A DNA stretch of 17,754 bases from the NCBI GenBank assembly GCA_046542255.1, contig JBKHBT010000068.1, forward strand, positions 1 through 17,754, read 5' to 3'. How positions within the stretch are numbered: the first letter of the stretch is position 1; each line of letters opens with the position of its first letter. Positions 13,594 to 17,754 of the stretch are shown here, piece by piece. This stretch comes from JBKHBT01 sp046542255 (GTDB lineage: Bacteria > UBP14 > UBA6098 > JBKHBT01). Made by a program: the position numbers and the translations under genes. The notes beneath the pieces were generated by a model. That model was not told the origin of the DNA. It made no database searches and saw only the letters and a program-made list of their open reading frames with translations.

Positions 13594-15669
13594 ATGAACA
13601 AAGTTTTTGGGCTAATAATGTTAATCCTAATCTCTGCAAATTTATTTGCACATGTTGTTGATATAAATCGAGCAGAACAGGTTGCAAGGAATCATATCCA
13701 GCTTCGCAGCCCTGAAAATATCGTCTATAGGGTAAAAGACCGTAATATCATAAATAATAGATACACTGGCAAAAAACTCTTCTATGTTTTCCGGCTGGAG
13801 CCAGATGGCTATGTCGCAGTATCGGCCGACAGGCGAACCAGGCCGCTTTTAGCGTGGAGTTTCCAAAATTCCTGCAGAATCACGCCCCCAGGAAATTCTA
13901 TGGTGCAGCTCGTCCATGATGATATGCACAATAGATATCTTGTAGCCGAACAGAACCATCCCGAGCTTCTCGAATATAATAATAAGCTCTGGAATAACTA
14001 TATCAATATGCCGTCTGATTTTATAAATCAATTTCTCGATCTTACAGAATGGGGCCCTTTTACCAAAAGCGAATGGAATCAGAGCGCTCCATGGGACAGA
14101 TATGTGCCCGATGACCCGATCACTGGCGAAAGAACGCCGACTGGTTGTGTTATAGTAGCAGTTGCTCAGATATTGAACTACTGGGAGCTGCCTTATAGCC
14201 TTCCGCTGGACTCTACGGACAGCTACTATTCGGAAACCACAGACCCTTCAATTTGGATAGACGCAACCACAGCAAATATGGACACAATCGGCTGGAATGA
14301 TTCGGAGGATTCTCCCGGGCCGAGTGACTCTACTATGGCGATGCTTTCCTGGGCGATCGGCGTGGCTCTCGGAGCAGAATATGCCGATGGCGGAACCGTG
14401 GCACATGCCGATGCTGGTTCATTCTACTCGCTATTTGGATTTGCCAGGGCAGAAGACTTTGACAGATACATGCCCGGCGCTACAAATACGATAAGAGATA
14501 ATATGAAAAATGCCAAGGTTGCGTATATGAGCTTCTCCGGCCCCGATGCTGGCCATGCGGTCGTTGTCGATGGCTATGAAGAAACCGGCTCTTATCATCT
14601 CAATATGGGATGGGGCGGATATGAAGATGGATGGTATTATGCCTTCGATGAAATTCCACTATATTTCACATCGATTACCGGAATGATTCTCAATCTCACA
14701 GGTAATTATCATTGGGATTATCCTAATAATATGGCATCGGCAATAGAAATTGCACCGAGAGAACATCTCGAGCGCAAGATAAATACGATAAATCCTGTCG
14801 ATGATGTTGACTGGTTTACATTCGAGGCCAGCGATGATAGCACTTATTATTTCTATACAACTGGAATGAATGACACATATATCGAATTTTACGATGCAGA
14901 AGGCACTTTATTAGAGCATGTAGAAGATGGCGGCTCGGAATATAATGCCAGCAAATACTGGTTTACCGAACCGGATTCTCCGGGAAGATATTATGTCAAA
15001 GTCGGTGCGGATACAGCTATTGCTGATGTAAATTATAAATTATGGTATAAAAAAATCAGCGGCCCGGAAAGGCAATTTGTTAATATTACGATGCCTAATG
15101 GCGGTGAGACACTTATCGGCGGCGATAGAACCGGTATTATCTTCACCAAGGGCGGAGACCCATTCGTTAATTATGTAAATATCGAATATTCTGTCAATGG
15201 CATGGAAGGCCCGTGGCACACTATTGTAGATTCTCTCAGCTCGACATATTATATGTGGGAAGTGCCAGTTGTCGAAGATGATATCTATGATTATTGGGGC
15301 TGTTACCTTAAGATTTATGATGCTGCTGGAGGATATGCAATAGATTATACTGATGAACCATTCAGAATGAGACATCCAGATGCTATAAAAGAAAATTTGC
15401 TAAAGCCAGATGAATTCCTAATCGGTGCAAGTCCGAATCCATTCAATTCATCAGTTAGAATCAGGCACAGAAATCTTAGAGATGCACAGCTTTCGATATA
15501 TGATATCGAAGGCAATAAGATAGTTGATCAGAAACTCGCAGAAGGAACCAATTCTACGATTTGGAATGTCAATAACGATGTTTCAGGCGGAATATATTTT
15601 GCTAAAGTAACTGGTAAATATGAAAATGAAAAAATCGACCAAACAATTAAACTAATTTATATGAAATGA
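13594..15669 (+). CDS. Secreted C10-family cysteine peptidase with sorting tail
   Basis: A 691-residue secreted protein, much longer than streptopain (about 400). Order: signal peptide (1 to about 19, VFGLIMLILISANLFA); a C10 propeptide/inhibitor-like region with DGYVAVSADRRTRPLLAWSF (71-90); the peptidase domain with TGCVIVAVAQILNYW (nucleophile Cys185), GHAVVVDGY (His321) and LNMGWGGYEDGW (336-347); a PPC-like beta domain (about 388-485, DDVDWFTF); a PNGGETLIGG domain of Kre9/Ser-Thr-rich type (about 497-592); and a C-terminal tail (about 608-691) with SPNPFNSSVRIR, LSIYDIEGNKI and GGIYFAKV, as in type IX secretion sorting domains. It probably degrades extracellular protein at or outside the cell surface. 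ATG at 13594 follows GGAGGA. Its stop overlaps the next start (ATGA), and the next gene is a paralogue. Confidence 0.92.
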   Translation: MNKVFGLIMLILISANLFAHVVDINRAEQVARNHIQLRSPENIVYRVKDRNIINNRYTGKKLFYVFRLEPDGYVAVSADRRTRPLLAWSFQNSCRITPPGNSMVQLVHDDMHNRYLVAEQNHPELLEYNNKLWNNYINMPSDFINQFLDLTEWGPFTKSEWNQSAPWDRYVPDDPITGERTPTGCVIVAVAQILNYWELPYSLPLDSTDSYYSETTDPSIWIDATTANMDTIGWNDSEDSPGPSDSTMAMLSWAIGVALGAEYADGGTVAHADAGSFYSLFGFARAEDFDRYMPGATNTIRDNMKNAKVAYMSFSGPDAGHAVVVDGYEETGSYHLNMGWGGYEDGWYYAFDEIPLYFTSITGMILNLTGNYHWDYPNNMASAIEIAPREHLERKINTINPVDDVDWFTFEASDDSTYYFYTTGMNDTYIEFYDAEGTLLEHVEDGGSEYNASKYWFTEPDSPGRYYVKVGADTAIADVNYKLWYKKISGPERQFVNITMPNGGETLIGGDRTGIIFTKGGDPFVNYVNIEYSVNGMEGPWHTIVDSLSSTYYMWEVPVVEDDIYDYWGCYLKIYDAAGGYAIDYTDEPFRMRHPDAIKENLLKPDEFLIGASPNPFNSSVRIRHRNLRDAQLSIYDIEGNKIVDQKLAEGTNSTIWNVNNDVSGGIYFAKVTGKYENEKIDQTIKLIYMK

Positions 15670-17702
15670 CCCTTAGAAAACAAATTTCTACCTTTTTATT
15701 ATTCTTCATTGCAATAAGTATTGTCCAATGTGAACCCGTTCCCTGGCAAAAGGCGATAAAGACAGCAGAAAACCACCTAATACTTCAGAAACGGAAAGAT
15801 TTTGCTATTGATATTGGGCAATATCATAGTGATTCTTCCGGAACCAGGCTGTATTATCTTTTTATTGTCGAGCCAAAAGGCTATATCGCAGTTTCTGCCG
15901 ATGATAGAATGCCGCCAATTTTGGCTTTTTCATTTACTGGCAACTACTTCAATTTTCACGGTTTCAAGAAGAATAAAAATAGCAAAGCGAAATACCTCTT
16001 CGACAAAATTAGCCAAAACTATTACTCAACCTTAGATAAAATTCCGCAGGACATCATAGAAGATAATAAAGCTCTTTGGGAAAATTATTCAAAGATGCAT
16101 AATAATTTTATTCTCGACTATTTCGATTTTGATCAATATGGCCCCTGGTTGAATACAGAATGGAATCAGGGCGAGCCTTATAATGAGTATTGCCCAAGAG
16201 ACCCATCGACATGGGAGACATCTGTGGCTGGTTGTGTACCTGTCGCACTCGGCCAGATACTCAATTATTGGGAATTTCCATATAACTTTTATCTCGATGA
16301 TAGCGATAGCTATTCATCCAGCAGGACATCACCGCCGATATCAGTAAATGGTTCCGATGCTAATATGGATACAATTGAATACAATGGCCCACATATTTTT
16401 GGCCCTACGAATGATCAAATCGCAAGATTACTTTTTGCTTGTGGCGTTTCAGTTGGAGCGCAGTATTCATCAGAAGCAACCAGTGGCAATTGCTCTGATA
16501 GTTGGTTCGAAGAAAAAGGGTTCAGCGGCGCCACTATGATGTTCCAACCCGATATCGATTGGGAAGAAGTCGAAAATAGTATGATATCCGGCAAGGTGGC
16601 ATACACTGCTGTCGATGGCGAAGAAGGCCATGCTATTGTTACCGATGGATACCGTGAAAGCGGCGAATACCATCTCAATATGGGATGGGGCGGCCATGAA
16701 GATGGATGGTTTAATATAAGAGACGATTTTCTTCCATCTGGTTTTACAAATGTTTCGCAAATAATTATAAATGCAACAGCGCCAGAACATCTTGATATAC
16801 CGAATACACATTTAGAAGCTACAAATCTCGATATCGAGATAAATCTCCGCAAGACAATAAACGGCATATCCGACAGCGATATCGATTGGTATAGTTTCCA
16901 TGGCTCTTGCGATAGCATCTACATTTTCGAGACCTATGGGCCGCATACTATGCAGGTCGATTTATATGACGAGACTGGTTTCGATTTGCTTCGCTCCAGT
17001 TCTGAGATGTATCGAGAAGGTCATCGCAATGCCTTTGTAACTTTTATTCCGCCCGATGATGGCTTCTACAAAATCAAAGTTACCGCAACAGAAACCTACG
17101 ATGATGTAAATTATAAAATGAGTTATAATAGAGCAAGTCCCGCGCGAATAAGCCTTCTGGCGCCATCTGGTGGAGAAGAATTTACTGGCTGTTACTATAC
17201 GAGATTATACTGGAATCAGAGCGGGCAACCGACAATTACACATTTCGCTATCGATTTTTCACAGGATGGCCCGGATGGCCCGTGGATAAATATTGCAGAT
17301 TCAATTGTCGGTAATAGTTATAACTGGAGAATTCCCACAATCGAAGAGGATTCGGATAATTGCTATATCAAAATCTATGATCCTTATGGAGGCTATGCGC
17401 ATGCAATGAATTCTGAACCTTTCACAGTTATTTCCCATGAAGCGGTCGTTGAATTTGATATTGAAATTGCCGGGAAGAAAGTCAGCCTATTTCCAAATCC
17501 TTTTCGCAGGGTTGTCCATTTCGAGGTTCCAGAGAATATGAGATTCGATGGCATCTATGATATATCAGGCAAACTCATCGAAACAAACCTTTCTGGGACA
17601 TCATGGATACCGGGAATGAACATAGAGGCCGGAATATATTTTGCAGTTTTTGAAGATTTGCAGGGCAAGAGGCAACGCTATCGCCTCTCTTATATCAAAT
17701 AA
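15666..17702 (+). CDS. Second secreted C10-family cysteine peptidase, paralogue
   Basis: A 678-residue paralogue with the same domain order. Signal peptide (about 1-22; IVQC is not a proper lipobox because Gln precedes Cys), propeptide with KGYIAVSADDRMPPILAFSF (71-90), peptidase domain with AGCVPVALGQILNYW (nucleophile Cys190) and GHAIVTDGYR (His322) plus LNMGWGGHEDGW, then a PPC-like domain (about 385-488, DSDIDWYSF), a PSGGEEF beta domain (about 494-588) and a tail with LFPNPFRRVVHF, YDISGKLIE and AGIYFAVF. All catalytic residues are present, so both copies look active. It has more cysteines than the first copy (for example C176, C259, C276). No Shine-Dalgarno is evident; the ATGA overlap implies coupled translation. 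The type IX machinery is not in this window. Confidence 0.92.
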   Translation: MTLRKQISTFLLFFIAISIVQCEPVPWQKAIKTAENHLILQKRKDFAIDIGQYHSDSSGTRLYYLFIVEPKGYIAVSADDRMPPILAFSFTGNYFNFHGFKKNKNSKAKYLFDKISQNYYSTLDKIPQDIIEDNKALWENYSKMHNNFILDYFDFDQYGPWLNTEWNQGEPYNEYCPRDPSTWETSVAGCVPVALGQILNYWEFPYNFYLDDSDSYSSSRTSPPISVNGSDANMDTIEYNGPHIFGPTNDQIARLLFACGVSVGAQYSSEATSGNCSDSWFEEKGFSGATMMFQPDIDWEEVENSMISGKVAYTAVDGEEGHAIVTDGYRESGEYHLNMGWGGHEDGWFNIRDDFLPSGFTNVSQIIINATAPEHLDIPNTHLEATNLDIEINLRKTINGISDSDIDWYSFHGSCDSIYIFETYGPHTMQVDLYDETGFDLLRSSSEMYREGHRNAFVTFIPPDDGFYKIKVTATETYDDVNYKMSYNRASPARISLLAPSGGEEFTGCYYTRLYWNQSGQPTITHFAIDFSQDGPDGPWINIADSIVGNSYNWRIPTIEEDSDNCYIKIYDPYGGYAHAMNSEPFTVISHEAVVEFDIEIAGKKVSLFPNPFRRVVHFEVPENMRFDGIYDISGKLIETNLSGTSWIPGMNIEAGIYFAVFEDLQGKRQRYRLSYIK

Positions 17703-17754
17703 TTACGAATAACCTTTATACATAAATTAACCATACTTTTGTAGTTTGGAAGGC

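Noticed and set aside
15666..15731. Lipoprotein signal in the second C10 peptidase (Cys22).
   Set aside because: The residue before the Cys is Gln, not Gly/Ala/Ser, so the lipobox is poor; ordinary signal peptidase cleavage is more likely.
16415..16918. A 167-codon minus-strand open frame.
   Set aside because: Antisense within the second C10 peptidase, across its catalytic His region; a shadow of codon usage.

Overview
The window is AT-rich bacterial DNA with non-ATG starts, Shine-Dalgarno sites and overlapping genes. Two secreted C10 peptidases ending in a type IX-secretion-like sorting domain (a PNPF motif and a terminal GGIYF-type strand), each with an internal PNGGE-type beta domain, suggest a Gram-negative of the Bacteroidota/FCB assemblage. 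A poorly cultured FCB lineage such as Cloacimonadota or Marinimicrobia would fit. This placement is inferred from domain style only; there is no rRNA or other marker gene here.

Layout. 1-222: two copies of a 110-bp tandem repeat carrying a perfect hairpin, probably continuing to the left of the window. 230-1922 (minus): a two-gene operon of an OFA-type MFS transporter followed by a small LOG/TIGR00725-like nucleotide-binding protein. 2098-2484 (plus): an NTF2-like protein. 2485-2949: an intergenic stretch with a compound palindromic repeat and what looks like a solitary IS150-type insertion-sequence end. 2950-5537 (plus): a polysaccharide flippase overlapping a polysaccharide pyruvyl transferase. 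5640-6539 (minus): a SAM methyltransferase. 7036-10737 (plus): a tightly overlapping operon of a radical SAM protein, an SGNH hydrolase fused to a second radical SAM domain, and a GT4 glycosyltransferase. 10892-12733 (minus): a membrane sulfatase/LTA-synthase-type phosphotransferase. 12902-13204 (minus): a glycine-tailed RRM protein with its own strong promoter, structured leader and terminator. 13594-17702 (plus): two paralogous secreted C10 cysteine peptidases overlapping by 4 bp.

The stretch 2950-12733 reads as a surface-polysaccharide region. The flippase would export lipid-linked glycan, the GT4 enzyme would extend it, and the pyruvyl transferase, methyltransferase, SGNH/radical SAM enzymes and LTA-synthase-like enzyme would decorate it. 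The shared pathway is inferred from co-location; the genes form several transcription units on both strands.

The most unusual item is the SGNH hydrolase-radical SAM fusion (7977-9671) next to its stand-alone radical SAM paralogue. The fused copy keeps the SAM-cluster cysteines but has lost the extra C-terminal cysteines, which suggests paired enzymes with different roles. Other points of interest are the 5' structure of the RRM gene, an alternating-arm inverted repeat ahead of the radical SAM operon, and the tandem peptidases.
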